64,000 nt of DNA from Paenibacillus odorifer (GCF_000758725.1 NZ_CP009428.1:5828001-5892000), one strand, 5' to 3'; positions 37,760-46,748 are shown, counted from the first letter of the stretch. Notes: generated from the letters alone by a model not told the origin. Translations and numbers: made by a program.

Positions 37760-37792
37760 TAAAAAGAAAAAGAAAGCGCAGATCGCGCTCTC
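37760..37792 (-). terminator. Terminator of the penicillin-binding protein gene
   Basis: On the minus strand an 8-base-pair stem (GAGAGCGC / GCGCTTTC, 37792-37772) is followed by a T-rich run (37771-37760). It lies just after the stop of the PBP gene. Confidence 0.8.
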
Positions 37793-37799
37793 CTTTGTG

Positions 37800-39872
37800 T
37801 TATTCGCTGATACTTTTATCCACATTTTTCTTCGGAATTCCATCCAATCCGTACTCCCAATCATAAGCATCAAAAATTTTTCTCGCTACAGGTGCTGCAC
37901 TACTAGATCCAAATCCGCCTTCAGGAATAACTACAGCTACAGCAAGTTTTGGATTTTCACGTGGTGCAAAAGCTATAAACACTCCGTTATCACGGTTTAT
38001 GTTTTTACTATCCGTCTGTTGTGAAGTCCCTGTTTTACGTGCAAAATCATAGGGGAAATCACCGAAGGCACTTTTAACGTCACTGTTCATCCCTTTCTTT
38101 ATCTCCCGCCAATAGGATTTATCGAAAGTAGTCACTTCATCAAGCACTTCTCGTTTGAATTCTTTGATAACTTTACCTTTGGAGTCCGTGATCTTGCTTA
38201 CTAGCTGTGGCTTGATTCGTTGCCCTTCATTGGCTAGTGTAGCCGCATATTGCGCCAACTGTAGAACGGTATAACGTCCCTGCTGCCCAAAAGAAGCATA
38301 AACAAGTGCCGACTGAACTGAACCCGCTTTAGCTTCAGCTTTATAATTCAAATCACCCAAGTATTCCCTTGGTAAACCTATCCCTGTTGGAACACCCAGA
38401 CCGAATTCTTTCATATATGTGTCCCATACCCCAATGCCCTTAGACTTGTATTTTTCGTACAATTTTTTCCCGATCATATCAACCATATATACGTTTGAAG
38501 ATTTTTCAATGGCTGTATAAGGGTACAAAGAGCCGTATACATGATTGGATGAGTTCCTTACATTAGTCTCATGTCCTTCTCTACCAAATGAGGTGATCCC
38601 CTTATCTTGATAAGTAGAAGAAGTACTTATAAAGCCCTCTTTTAAGCCAATTAACACACTCAATGGTTTTATGGTCGAACCGAGCAGCACGGTAGATTCA
38701 AAATTATGCCCTGATCTTCCCGATGAGTATGGAGTTATCGTTCCATTTTGGTAATGCTTTTCAATTTTTTTATACACCTCTGGAGAGATCGAACCCGTAG
38801 CCCAGTTGTTGGTATCATAGTCAGGTATGCTTGCCATAGCAATAACATTACCTGTATCCACTTCCATGGCTACAGCGTAACCTGTTAAAGCATCAGGATG
38901 TGTTTCTCCCTGAACGGTGTGTGAATGCAACCACTGAATCTGATCTTTAATGGCTTCTTCGGTCTTTAGCTGAATTTTTTTATTAAGGGTAGTCCAGATA
39001 GTGCTTCCTTTGACCGGGGGTTCAATACTGACAATTTTTTCTGCCATATTCTGCGGATCTACGGAAACTTCCTTATAACCATTCTGTCCCCGAAGCTCCT
39101 TCTGGTATTGCAGCTCCAAGCCATCAAAGCCTACTAGCTCATCCTCTTTATAGTTAAGTCCAGGGTTCTGGTTATTTTTCATCGCCTGAAGTACATCCTT
39201 ATAAAGATCTAAACTAGTAGAGGATTTGAAAAATTTCACGTAGCCAACAGCTTGTACAGCCACCGTATCGGTATCATAATGTCTGCTGCTTTCCTCTATC
39301 ACTTCAAGGTTTGGATATTCGTTTTTGTGTTCTAAAAAATAAGCGATTTCTTTCTTAGTTAAACCTGATTTAATTCTTCGCGCTACATAACCAGAGAGTT
39401 TTTTTGAATATAAATCCATAGACTCAAGGATCTCTTCTGTGGTTAGTTTTTTCTCATTAGGATCACCATAAGTTTCGAAGGCTTCTGCTAACTTGCTGGC
39501 GAGTGCCTTTGATTTATTATTTGCCTCAGCAGTTAAGGTAACTTTTTTCGTAGTTTTATCTGTTTTTGTTGCGGTATATTCCTTATCCAAAGTAAGGTAC
39601 AAAGATTGAACGGGCGTTGAGTATGCCAATTTCTCACCATCAGCGGCGAGGATATTCCCTCTCAATGCCGATAATGCCACTATTTTCGTATCCCGGTTAG
39701 CCTCAGCTTCAGATAACGTAGGTCCTTCGACAAATTGCAAGACCGCAAGGCGTAGGATAATTACACAAAAAATAATAAAAGTGCTAAAGAAAAAAATATT
39801 GATTCTTAATTCGCCAGAGTTGTTAATAGTTTTGCTTCCGTCTTGTACACTTTTTCTGTCGAAAAGCCTCAC
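37800..39872 (-). CDS. Class B penicillin-binding protein (PBP2-like transpeptidase)
   Basis: A 690-residue peptidoglycan transpeptidase with one membrane segment (about 24-46), a dimerisation/pedestal region and a C-terminal penicillin-binding domain. Active-site motifs are complete: STIK (Ser near 399), SSN (near 456) and KTGT (near 612). It cross-links cell wall during growth or sporulation. The start is a GTG at 39872 with AAGGAG 9 bases upstream. It stands alone between a repeat-protein gene and an iron transporter, without mre or rod genes nearby, so it may be an accessory paralogue rather than the main elongation PBP. Confidence 0.92.
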   Translation of the reverse strand: MRLFDRKSVQDGSKTINNSGELRINIFFFSTFIIFCVIILRLAVLQFVEGPTLSEAEANRDTKIVALSALRGNILAADGEKLAYSTPVQSLYLTLDKEYTATKTDKTTKKVTLTAEANNKSKALASKLAEAFETYGDPNEKKLTTEEILESMDLYSKKLSGYVARRIKSGLTKKEIAYFLEHKNEYPNLEVIEESSRHYDTDTVAVQAVGYVKFFKSSTSLDLYKDVLQAMKNNQNPGLNYKEDELVGFDGLELQYQKELRGQNGYKEVSVDPQNMAEKIVSIEPPVKGSTIWTTLNKKIQLKTEEAIKDQIQWLHSHTVQGETHPDALTGYAVAMEVDTGNVIAMASIPDYDTNNWATGSISPEVYKKIEKHYQNGTITPYSSGRSGHNFESTVLLGSTIKPLSVLIGLKEGFISTSSTYQDKGITSFGREGHETNVRNSSNHVYGSLYPYTAIEKSSNVYMVDMIGKKLYEKYKSKGIGVWDTYMKEFGLGVPTGIGLPREYLGDLNYKAEAKAGSVQSALVYASFGQQGRYTVLQLAQYAATLANEGQRIKPQLVSKITDSKGKVIKEFKREVLDEVTTFDKSYWREIKKGMNSDVKSAFGDFPYDFARKTGTSQQTDSKNINRDNGVFIAFAPRENPKLAVAVVIPEGGFGSSSAAPVARKIFDAYDWEYGLDGIPKKNVDKSISE

Positions 39873-39996
39873 ATAATCCCACTCCTTATTTCCAAAATTC
39901 TACAGCATAAGATTAAAGTATAAACTAGCAAACGAAAATATACAAAATTAAGAATAATAGTTAAATAATTGTTCACAAATCGATAATATCCAATTA

Positions 39997-40037
39997 AAAA
40001 AGCAGCTTTCCCCAGTATGGGAGAATCGCTGCTTTTT
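39997..40037. terminator. Hairpin with symmetrical A/T flanks
   Basis: AAAAAGCAGC (39997-40006) pairs with GCTGCTTTTT (40028-40037), with a partly paired inner loop. It can act as a terminator in either direction. Confidence 0.6.
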
Positions 40038-40345
40038 GTTTATGGGCGTTGGTGGCCTGCATCAATAAATTGTCATCATTCGCCGAGGCTTAAGGACTCA
40101 GATGACGTTATATGCGGATTTTTAGCCTTTGGAGCTTGGTTTCGGACTCCAGTGACGTTACTCCTTAGGAAGAGGGGAAAATTAAGCACTTTTCATGCCA
40201 ATTGCGACTATGCGGTCCGTTGTCACTTCAAATGCGAGATAAAGCTGCGTTTAAGGTCAGCTGTGTCCGATAGCTGTAGCGTAAGCGAAAATCTTAATCG
40301 AATGAAACGAAGTTTGAGGTGTTCTAGATGGAGTAAGCTCAAATT

Positions 40346-40399
40346 AATCAGGGGGTGCCCCAGCAGCTATTTTTACAGCTGATGGGACCCCCCCTGATT
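40346..40399. terminator. GC-rich terminator after the siderophore permease gene
   Basis: A long hairpin (AATCAGGGGG near 40346 pairs with CCCCCTGATT near 40399, with further pairing AGCAGCT / AGCTG inside). The T run is better on the plus strand than on the minus strand, but the position 16 bases after the minus-strand permease stop suits termination of that gene too. Confidence 0.7.
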
Positions 40400-40414
40400 T
40401 TTCCATAGCAAAAT

Positions 40415-42484
40415 CTAAACTTTTCTAACCTGTGACCGGTACATTAAAAACAAGAAATACGGAGCCCCAATCAGCATAATAATAAGGCCTGAAGGGATTT
40501 CTTTCGGCGCCATTATGGTTCTTCCGAGCGTATCGGCAATAACGAGCATCAAGCCGCCAAGTAATCCTGACAAAACAATGGATCGTCTCGTATGATGACC
40601 AATCATCATCCGCACCGCATGCGGCGCCATGAGTCCAAGGAACCCTATTGTTCCTACACTTGCAACGGCTCCCGCTGCAAGCAAAACACCGATAATCATA
40701 GCCCAAAGCCGCGTTCCTCGAACCGGCAAGCCCAATCCTGTTGAACTCTCGTCGCCAAATGCCAACAAATCGCATTTCCGTCCCAAATAGTATGCAATCG
40801 GTACAAGTACAAGCAGGAATACAAATAGGATGTAAAATTGATTCCAGCTTCGTCCATAAGTCGAACCAGTTAACCAAATTAAGGAGCTACTGCTCCATAA
40901 ACTTCCTTTGACGATCATAACCTGGATTCCCGCAGAGGCAATAGCCGAGACTGCGATTCCAAGCAAGATCAGAACCGATGGATTCAAGGACCTGCGCCAG
41001 GCCATAAAAAAGACAAAAGCAGCAGCCAGTGCCCCACCCACGATTGCGGCAAGCGGAACTGCAAATACCGTCAATGCTGGCCAGACGGTCATTACGGCCA
41101 AAGCACCAAAGCCAGCCCCTGAGGTCACACCAATAATAGAAGCATCTGCCAGTGGATTTCGAACAGCACTCTGAATCAATACACCACTGATTGCAAGTGC
41201 GATCCCTCCTGCAGCCGCTACGAGTGTACGGGGAAGCCGTAAATTCAGCAGAACGGAATAGGATTGATCCCCCCTATGGAACAGACTGCTTAGCAATTCA
41301 CTGATCGGTATTTTTGTTCCCCCAAACGATAAGCTTACGAGGATAATAACAATGAGCAGCACGGTCATAACTATAGCCGTCGGCACAAAGCGCAGACGCA
41401 GCCCCGCTCCACCGATGCTCATCGATGATTGGCCAGAGCCTGAGCCCGATATATTTTTCATCTTGGTGAGTACTAGCCAAATGAGCCACGGGGCTCCAAT
41501 AATCGCCATAACTGCACCAACAGGCATTTCACCCACACTGCTTCGCACTACACGCGCAAGCGTATCCGCTGCCGTGATGAGCAGTGCTCCCCACAATGCG
41601 CTTGCAGGAATGAGCAGGCGATGTTTGCGGATCCCGCTAAGCCGGACAAGATGGGGAGCCACTAAGCCGACGAAGCCAATCGGTCCAACCACGCTGACTA
41701 CAACCGCAGCCATTAATACCGATAGGCCAAGACCCGTCGCCCGAATTAACCCTACTCGCTGTCCAAGTGAACGGGCAGTTGACTCATCGAGCTCCAGCGC
41801 ATCAAATTGTCTGCCGGCAAATATCGCTGCCAATAGCAGCACTACGACAAAAGGCCAGGCATATATAACACCGTCCCAATCCAACTGGATTAGGGAACCA
41901 GAACCCCATAAAAACAGATTTTGTGTTTCAGTTCTTTTAAAAATATGTATGGCCGATGTAAACGCTCCGAGCACCATGGAGACGATCATACCTGATAAAG
42001 CCAGCCGAACAGGTGTGGCTGCCTTGCCTCCACTCAGTAAATAAGCGGCTAAAGCAGCAAGCAGTCCCCCTGCAACTGCCAGCAAAAATGGAAATTCATG
42101 CTGCAAAGCAGGAAAAGCTACCATACCAAGAACGACCATAAAGTATGCCCCGGCATTAATCCCAAGTGTATCTGAGGAAGCAAGCGGGTTTTTCGTTATA
42201 GTTTGCAATAATGCGCCAGCCACAGCCAGAGCAGCCCCGGCCAGCAGACCAATAACTGTACGTGGCATGCGGATACCCCAGAGCAGATTATGTTCCATTA
42301 TATCTTGGCGATTCAGCAAGCCATCTATTACAGTAACTGCAGGGATCTTTGCTTCCCCAAAGCCTAAACTTAAAACGAACAGAATGAAGAGGACGGCAAA
42401 GCCGCCCCCAAATATTCCAATGATCCGCCAGTTCATTCCGATAGAGGCTTCTTTGCTACTCTTTTCGTTCATAACCGCACTCAT
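40415..42484 (-). CDS. Fused siderophore ABC permease (FhuB/FecCD double-length)
   Basis: A 689-residue permease in which two FecCD units are fused end to end (about 20-345 and 370-689). Each repeats the family landmarks: LRLPRT or IRMPRT near the start, GPIGFVGLVAPH or GTIGFLGLMAPH, and an end such as IIGAPWLIWL or LIGAPYFLFL. About twenty membrane segments are expected. It transports ferric siderophores with the lipoprotein encoded just upstream; the ATG overlaps that gene's TGA stop as ATGA. Fused permeases are known in FhuB. No ATPase gene is adjacent, so one must be supplied from elsewhere. Confidence 0.93.
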   Translation of the reverse strand: MSAVMNEKSSKEASIGMNWRIIGIFGGGFAVLFILFVLSLGFGEAKIPAVTVIDGLLNRQDIMEHNLLWGIRMPRTVIGLLAGAALAVAGALLQTITKNPLASSDTLGINAGAYFMVVLGMVAFPALQHEFPFLLAVAGGLLAALAAYLLSGGKAATPVRLALSGMIVSMVLGAFTSAIHIFKRTETQNLFLWGSGSLIQLDWDGVIYAWPFVVVLLLAAIFAGRQFDALELDESTARSLGQRVGLIRATGLGLSVLMAAVVVSVVGPIGFVGLVAPHLVRLSGIRKHRLLIPASALWGALLITAADTLARVVRSSVGEMPVGAVMAIIGAPWLIWLVLTKMKNISGSGSGQSSMSIGGAGLRLRFVPTAIVMTVLLIVIILVSLSFGGTKIPISELLSSLFHRGDQSYSVLLNLRLPRTLVAAAGGIALAISGVLIQSAVRNPLADASIIGVTSGAGFGALAVMTVWPALTVFAVPLAAIVGGALAAAFVFFMAWRRSLNPSVLILLGIAVSAIASAGIQVMIVKGSLWSSSSLIWLTGSTYGRSWNQFYILFVFLLVLVPIAYYLGRKCDLLAFGDESSTGLGLPVRGTRLWAMIIGVLLAAGAVASVGTIGFLGLMAPHAVRMMIGHHTRRSIVLSGLLGGLMLVIADTLGRTIMAPKEIPSGLIIMLIGAPYFLFLMYRSQVRKV

Positions 42485-43503
42485 TTCGTTAATGTATTTA
42501 CAACTTCATCCACGATAACTTTGGAGGAGATCGGACCGCCGAACACCCAAGTAGTACTGCTCAATCCGAAGGTGCGATTCTCTTTTACAAAGTTAAGGCC
42601 ATTCCAAACGGAATTATCCTTCAGTTCTTTCGTGAAAATATTATCATCCTCTTGGACGATGTAGATCAGATTTGTATCCTGAACCGCAGGTAATGCTTCA
42701 ACTGTAGAGGTGCTGAATCCGTAAACCTCGAAATTTTCGGGTTTCCAGTCGTTTTTCAGACCGATCCGATCCAAAGTTTGTACCGCAAGTGAATTATCTG
42801 TAAAAAGACGCATCGTTGCTGCATTCTGGTAGCTGTATGCTTGTGTCAGTACATAGTTCAAGCCTTCCTTACCTGCATCAGCCAGCTTTGCTTTTGCGTC
42901 TGTATAATGTGCATCCAAATCAGCAAGAACCTTATCGGCTTCTGCAGTTTTGCCTACTGCCGCTGCAATCGTTTTGAAAGTATCTTCCATCAGCGTGTAC
43001 TGATTGCCTTCTCCTTCATTCGGATACAAGCCGAAAATCAGTGTTGGAGCGATACTTTTAAGTTGATCATAAATTCCTTCGTGCCCACCCGTATTGGCAA
43101 TAATCAGATCAGGCTTTAATGAAGCAATCGTCTCCAGATCTGGCTCGTCACGGGAACCAACATCAGTCACATTTGCATCAAGCGGTGCTTCAGAAGTCAC
43201 ATACAGCTTATAGTTTTCGTTATCTGCATTACCTACTGGCTGCACTCCCAGTGCAATAACATCCTCCGTAAAGGTCCATTCCAATACCACAACTCTTTGC
43301 GCAGGTTTGTCCAGCGTAATCTCACCTTTAGAATCCTTTAATACAATAGGACCGCTTGTAGATTCACTGCCCGCGTTTTCAGCAGCTGGTTTATCAGTTG
43401 CTCCCGCGTTCGATGTTGAATTGTTCTTTTGGTTAGTACCACAACCTGATACGACCAATATAATAGCAATAACCATAAATAAACTAATTAACCTTTTGTG
43501 CAT
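42481..43503 (-). CDS. Ferric siderophore-binding lipoprotein
   Basis: A 340-residue binding protein of the FecB/FhuD class. The signal peptide ends in VVSGC (Cys21), followed by an N/S/A-rich tether, then a two-lobed domain starting at PAQRVVVLEWTFTEDVIALG. The reading frame is open upstream, but the ATG at 43503 has AGGGGG 9 bases before it and gives a normal signal peptide, whereas the longer version would place 41 residues ahead of it. Two Fur boxes lie immediately upstream. It should bind a ferric siderophore outside the cell and pass it to the fused permease. Confidence 0.93.
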   Translation of the reverse strand: MHKRLISLFMVIAIILVVSGCGTNQKNNSTSNAGATDKPAAENAGSESTSGPIVLKDSKGEITLDKPAQRVVVLEWTFTEDVIALGVQPVGNADNENYKLYVTSEAPLDANVTDVGSRDEPDLETIASLKPDLIIANTGGHEGIYDQLKSIAPTLIFGLYPNEGEGNQYTLMEDTFKTIAAAVGKTAEADKVLADLDAHYTDAKAKLADAGKEGLNYVLTQAYSYQNAATMRLFTDNSLAVQTLDRIGLKNDWKPENFEVYGFSTSTVEALPAVQDTNLIYIVQEDDNIFTKELKDNSVWNGLNFVKENRTFGLSSTTWVFGGPISSKVIVDEVVNTLTK

Positions 43504-43544
43504 TTGCTTTATCCCCCTGGATTCAACGTTCGAAGTTGATTCCA

Positions 43545-43559
43545 TGATAACTGTTATCA
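43545..43559. promoter_or_regulatory. Fur box (gene-proximal)
   Basis: TGATAAC-T-GTTATCA is a perfect 7-1-7 inverted repeat matching the Fur consensus TGATAATNATTATCA except for one base in each arm. It stands 42 bases before the start of the siderophore-binding gene. Confidence 0.8.
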
Positions 43560-43565
43560 ATCTAT

Positions 43566-43580
43566 TGATAATGATTATCA
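43566..43580. promoter_or_regulatory. Fur box (promoter-proximal)
   Basis: TGATAAT-G-ATTATCA is an exact match to the 7-1-7 Fur consensus. It lies just downstream of the predicted -10 box, so bound Fur would block the promoter when iron is plentiful. Confidence 0.93.
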
Positions 43581-43597
43581 CAGAAAACATATTAGTA

Positions 43598-43626
43598 ATC
43601 TTATACGCGATTCTCCCGAAAGTCAA
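43598..43626 (-). promoter_or_regulatory. Promoter of the siderophore uptake operon
   Basis: TTGACT (43626-43621) and TAAGAT (43603-43598) on the minus strand are 17 bases apart. The two Fur boxes follow directly downstream. Confidence 0.55.
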
Positions 43627-43652
43627 AGTTAAAATTTAATGCTTAACCGTCC

Positions 43653-44492
43653 CTACTCCATGATCTGGTTTGTAATTCTTTCAATGTGTATGGTCAGATA
43701 CAGCATTTCATCATTTGTTAACTCACGATTGTATGTTTTATCAATATAGATTTTAATTTTCTCAACGCTTGCGAAAGCTTCCTTATACTGCTGCTTTACC
43801 AAAATAAATAAGCCATTCTCATTATCAGGAGGTGGAGTACCGTTGATGAGACGTTGTGCAAAAAATTTCAAATGAGTGATAAAACGGTAATAAGCAAGGG
43901 ACTCCTCATCGTACTCTAGCCTGAAATGGCGCTTCACGATATTTAGGATGTCGTTCATGATCTTGGTGATATTCACCATGTTAGGCATCTCTTCATTTAG
44001 TTCAGCATTCACCAGATGGAGAGCAATATGTCCAGCCTCATCTTCGGGAAGTCTGACTCCGAGCTTGGAATGTATAATTTGAAGCGCAGCTTTCCCAACC
44101 TCATATTCTTCTTTATAGAATCTTTTGATTTCCCAAAGCATGGCGTTTTTAATCTTCATCCCTTTTGAGAATCTCTCCAGCGCAAAACTGATATGATCTG
44201 TCAGACTAACATAAATACTGTCATCCAGCATTTTACCGAGCTGCAGTTTGGCGAAGTTGATAATCTCTTCTGAGAGCTCCATGTGCTCGATTGGAATCTC
44301 AGAAAGCAGCGTTTTTAGCTTATCTGAAAGTTTTTGATTGCTTAAAGTGAATATCTTTTCAATTTTATCTTCTTCTAAAAAGTCTCCACGTTTTTTCTTA
44401 AAGGCCAGTCCTCTTCCCATGACTACTAGTTCAAAATTTTGGTCATCTATGACAGTAACAACATTGTTGTTTAACACTTTTTCGATCCGCAT
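43653..44492 (-). CDS. licT: LicT/BglG-family transcriptional antiterminator
   Basis: A 279-residue RNA-binding antiterminator. The CAT RNA-binding domain covers about 1-55 (MRIEKVLNNNVV), PRD1 about 65-170 with conserved histidines in TDHISFAL and GHIALHLV, and PRD2 about 172-279 with THLKFF and TIHIERI. In the presence of aryl-beta-glucosides it should bind the antiterminator site upstream of bglP and let transcription pass. Its activity is set by PTS phosphorylation of the PRD histidines. AAGGAG lies 7 bases before the ATG. It follows bglP by 129 bases that include a terminator, so it probably also has its own promoter. Confidence 0.93.
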   Translation of the reverse strand: MRIEKVLNNNVVTVIDDQNFELVVMGRGLAFKKKRGDFLEEDKIEKIFTLSNQKLSDKLKTLLSEIPIEHMELSEEIINFAKLQLGKMLDDSIYVSLTDHISFALERFSKGMKIKNAMLWEIKRFYKEEYEVGKAALQIIHSKLGVRLPEDEAGHIALHLVNAELNEEMPNMVNITKIMNDILNIVKRHFRLEYDEESLAYYRFITHLKFFAQRLINGTPPPDNENGLFILVKQQYKEAFASVEKIKIYIDKTYNRELTNDEMLYLTIHIERITNQIME

Positions 44493-44552
44493 ATTACAGC
44501 TCCTTACCTTTTCATTTTACAAAGCTAGCTCTTTTTTATAGTATTCTATAAT

Positions 44553-44592
44553 AAAAAATCGATCTCTAAGTAGCAGTACTAAGAGATCGATT
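44553..44592 (-). terminator. Terminator after bglP
   Basis: Arms 44577-44592 and 44557-44572 form a 16-base stem with one mismatch and a GCAG loop; on the minus strand the hairpin runs into six T residues. It separates bglP from licT. Confidence 0.8.
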
Positions 44593-44621
44593 CCATTCAT
44601 ACCTTATGACTCTTCAATAGA

Positions 44622-46466
44622 TCACACTACAACAGTCAGCAGATCTTCACCCGGTGTAATAGCTGTTTTATTGGTACCAATCACATCACTATAATTAGCC
44701 GTATTGGTAATAATTATCGGCGTTGTGCATTGATAACCTTCATTTTTTATTTGTTCAAAATCAAATTCAATCAATAGGTCACCCTGTGTAACTGTTGCTC
44801 CTTCTTGCACCTTCACATCAAAGTATTTACCTTTTAGCTTCACGGTTTCTATACCGATATGAATCAGGACCTCAACACCCTTATCCGATACTACCGCAAT
44901 ACAATGACCTGTTCTGAAAATAGTGGATACAACTCCACTTACCGGTGAATAAAGCTTGCCTTCTGTGGGTTCAATTGCAATCCCCTTGCCCATTGCTTCA
45001 GAAGCAAAGGCAGCATCATCTACTGAGGTTAAAGGGATTACATTACCAGCCAGAGGGCTTACAACGGTTGAACTTTTCACGGCGTGAGAAAGGATAACCT
45101 CGCTTTTTTCAGTATTCGTTTTTTCTTCTACAATATTCACTTTCTTTTTATCTTCATAACCAAATACCATGGTAATTACCATAGCCAATACAATGGTCAC
45201 ACCTGCTATAATCGCTTGAACGGCCAGCGGAGAGAATGCGGGAAGACTTAATACGCTCACAAATGCGAATACTTCCATCTTCACTTTGAAAAGACCACTA
45301 AGTGCTCCACCTACACCGCCCGCAATAGTTACATAAATGAAAGTCCGTTTGTAACGAGTCAGCAATCCGTAAATAATAGGTTCTGTCACACCTGAAAGCG
45401 CGCCTGGTATAAATGTACTGCCGGCCAATGTTTTCAACTGTTTGTCTTTTGTTTTCAGGAAGATCCCCAACGCTACACCCAGCTGAGCGAAGATGGCCAT
45501 GCCGGCCATTGCATATATCGGATCTCCACCCTTAGCAATGTTCTCAAGAATAATTGGCACAAGTCCCCAGTGCAATCCGAGGACAGTCAAATATGTCCAA
45601 GCTATTCCCACAATTGCCCCTGTAACAATACCGCTTTTCGTACTGAGGAACAAAATAGCGTCTCCAATTAAATTCCCTACATTCACGCCAAACGGTCCGA
45701 ACGCTAAAATAGTTAACGGTACAATCACAATCAAACATATCATAGGGACTAAGAACATCTGCAAATCCTTGTGTATAAACTTTCTTAGCTGCTTATCCAA
45801 TAAAGCGTATATACAGATGGCGATAAAAATCGGAAACACGCTTGATGAATAGTCCGAAATTACTAAAGGAATACCTAAAAAATGTGGAGATTCAACACTT
45901 GCTAATCCCGTAATATTAGGCTCAAGTAAGGCCGCGCCGATACTACCACCCACATAAGCATTCACGCCCAGCCTAATCGATAACGTAATCCCTAAGAAAA
46001 TGGGTAGAAAATAAAACACGGCATTACTAGCGCCCGCTAATACTTTATAAGTTTCGCTATCCGCACTTAGAACATGTAACGAAGCCAGTACAGTTAATAG
46101 CGCTTTCAACATACCCGCACCTGCTAAAGCACCAATCAGAGGCGAGAAGCTTCTGGAAATAACATCAAAAATCAGAGTCCCTATGGGTTTCTTTACCTTG
46201 TTCTCGCCAGAGTCACTGTTAGGGGATATGGATTTGGCAATTTCTTTATACACATCAGCAACATGGGTACCCACTATAACTTGAAACTGTCCCCCTTTGC
46301 TAACTACCCCAATAATCCCTTTCATTTTCTCCAAATTTTCTTTATCAGCTTTTTGCTCATCATTAAGTGTGAATCTTAGTCGCGTGGCACAATGAATCAC
46401 ATTGTTAATATTCTTCTCCCCACCGACAGATTGGATAATGTCTTTACTTAGCTGTTCATAACTCAT
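44622..46466 (-). CDS. bglP: Beta-glucoside PTS transporter, EIIBCA
   Basis: A 614-residue phosphotransferase transporter with all three domains: EIIB at about 1-90 (active Cys26 in HCATRLRF), membrane EIIC at about 105-450, and EIIA at about 470-614 (active His536 in LIHIGIETV). It imports and phosphorylates aryl-beta-glucosides such as salicin or arbutin. The product goes to the GH1 phospho-beta-glucosidase encoded upstream. Expression should be controlled by LicT through the RNA site and overlapping terminator in its leader. The domain order B-C-A is typical of BglP. Confidence 0.95.
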   Translation of the reverse strand: MSYEQLSKDIIQSVGGEKNINNVIHCATRLRFTLNDEQKADKENLEKMKGIIGVVSKGGQFQVIVGTHVADVYKEIAKSISPNSDSGENKVKKPIGTLIFDVISRSFSPLIGALAGAGMLKALLTVLASLHVLSADSETYKVLAGASNAVFYFLPIFLGITLSIRLGVNAYVGGSIGAALLEPNITGLASVESPHFLGIPLVISDYSSSVFPIFIAICIYALLDKQLRKFIHKDLQMFLVPMICLIVIVPLTILAFGPFGVNVGNLIGDAILFLSTKSGIVTGAIVGIAWTYLTVLGLHWGLVPIILENIAKGGDPIYAMAGMAIFAQLGVALGIFLKTKDKQLKTLAGSTFIPGALSGVTEPIIYGLLTRYKRTFIYVTIAGGVGGALSGLFKVKMEVFAFVSVLSLPAFSPLAVQAIIAGVTIVLAMVITMVFGYEDKKKVNIVEEKTNTEKSEVILSHAVKSSTVVSPLAGNVIPLTSVDDAAFASEAMGKGIAIEPTEGKLYSPVSGVVSTIFRTGHCIAVVSDKGVEVLIHIGIETVKLKGKYFDVKVQEGATVTQGDLLIEFDFEQIKNEGYQCTTPIIITNTANYSDVIGTNKTAITPGEDLLTVVV

Positions 46467-46518
46467 TTTTATACACCCCTTTGTAACAGATCAATTAATC
46501 ACGGATATCAGGGAACAC

Positions 46519-46585
46519 AAAAAAACCTAAATCACATCTATGTACGAGAGAGATTATCCCCGTAAACATAAATGAAACTTAGGTT
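46519..46585 (-). terminator. Antitermination-controlled terminator in the bglP leader
   Basis: AACCTAA at 46585-46579 pairs with TTAGGTT at 46530-46524 on the minus strand, with further partial pairing inside, and is followed by a run of seven T residues. Its upstream arm overlaps the last bases of the RAT hairpin, so the two structures exclude each other, as in known LicT-controlled leaders. Confidence 0.8.
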
Positions 46586-46609
46586 TTGCCTGCTATGCAG
46601 TAGCAATCC
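46582..46609 (-). promoter_or_regulatory. RAT antiterminator site for LicT
   Basis: The minus strand reads GGATTGCTACTGCATAGCAG followed by GCAAAACC, matching the ribonucleic antiterminator consensus of the BglG/LicT/SacY family (GGATTGTTACTG...GCAGGCAAAACC) almost base for base. It lies about 120 bases upstream of the bglP start, directly before the terminator that it overlaps. Confidence 0.93.
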
Positions 46610-46638
46610 TGATATCCGATTAATTTATTATTTACAAA

Positions 46639-46667
46639 TTAACATGTTCAATTAATGATGTCAACAA
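46639..46667 (-). promoter_or_regulatory. Probable bglP promoter
   Basis: On the minus strand TTGACA is followed after 17 bases by TAATTT, preceded by TG (an extended -10). It lies upstream of the RAT site and downstream of the GH1 gene terminator. The -10 match is weak, so the position is tentative. Confidence 0.4.
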
Positions 46668-46697
46668 TAAACCAGGGTCTGTATAATATTGGATAAC

Positions 46698-46748
46698 AAA
46701 AAAAGCCCTGATAGATCAAGAATATCTTGATTACCAGGACTCTTTTTA
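46698..46748 (-). terminator. Terminator of the GH1 gene (repeat copy A)
   Basis: A hairpin with the core CCTGATAGATCAAGA / TCTTGATTACCAGG directly follows the GH1 stop codon and ends in seven T residues on the minus strand. The same core recurs at 53461 and 57203. Confidence 0.85.

Larger units (their letters stand above)
39873..40414. other. Intergenic region with two hairpins and an internal direct repeat
   Basis: No convincing gene is seen in these 542 bases. The left ~120 bases are AT-rich and hold the PBP promoter region. A hairpin follows (39997-40037), then about 300 GC-richer bases with a 17-base imperfect direct repeat spaced by 50 bases (GGACTCAGATGACGTTA at 40094 and GGACTCCAGTGACGTTA at 40144), and a second hairpin (40346-40399). 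Both hairpins have T runs on the plus strand, although both neighbouring genes are on the minus strand. Confidence 0.6.

Noticed and set aside
40094..40160. Two-unit direct repeat as a CRISPR remnant
   Set aside because: Only two imperfect 17-base units, with no further copies and no cas genes.
40017..40382. 121-codon open frame on the plus strand between the PBP and siderophore permease genes
   Set aside because: It begins within one hairpin and ends within another, has no ribosome binding site and no recognisable domain; it is probably a chance frame in a non-coding repeat-like block.
41352..42044. 230-codon open frame antisense to the fused siderophore permease
   Set aside because: It is a shadow of a GC-rich membrane protein gene; composition is proline/threonine-rich without motifs.
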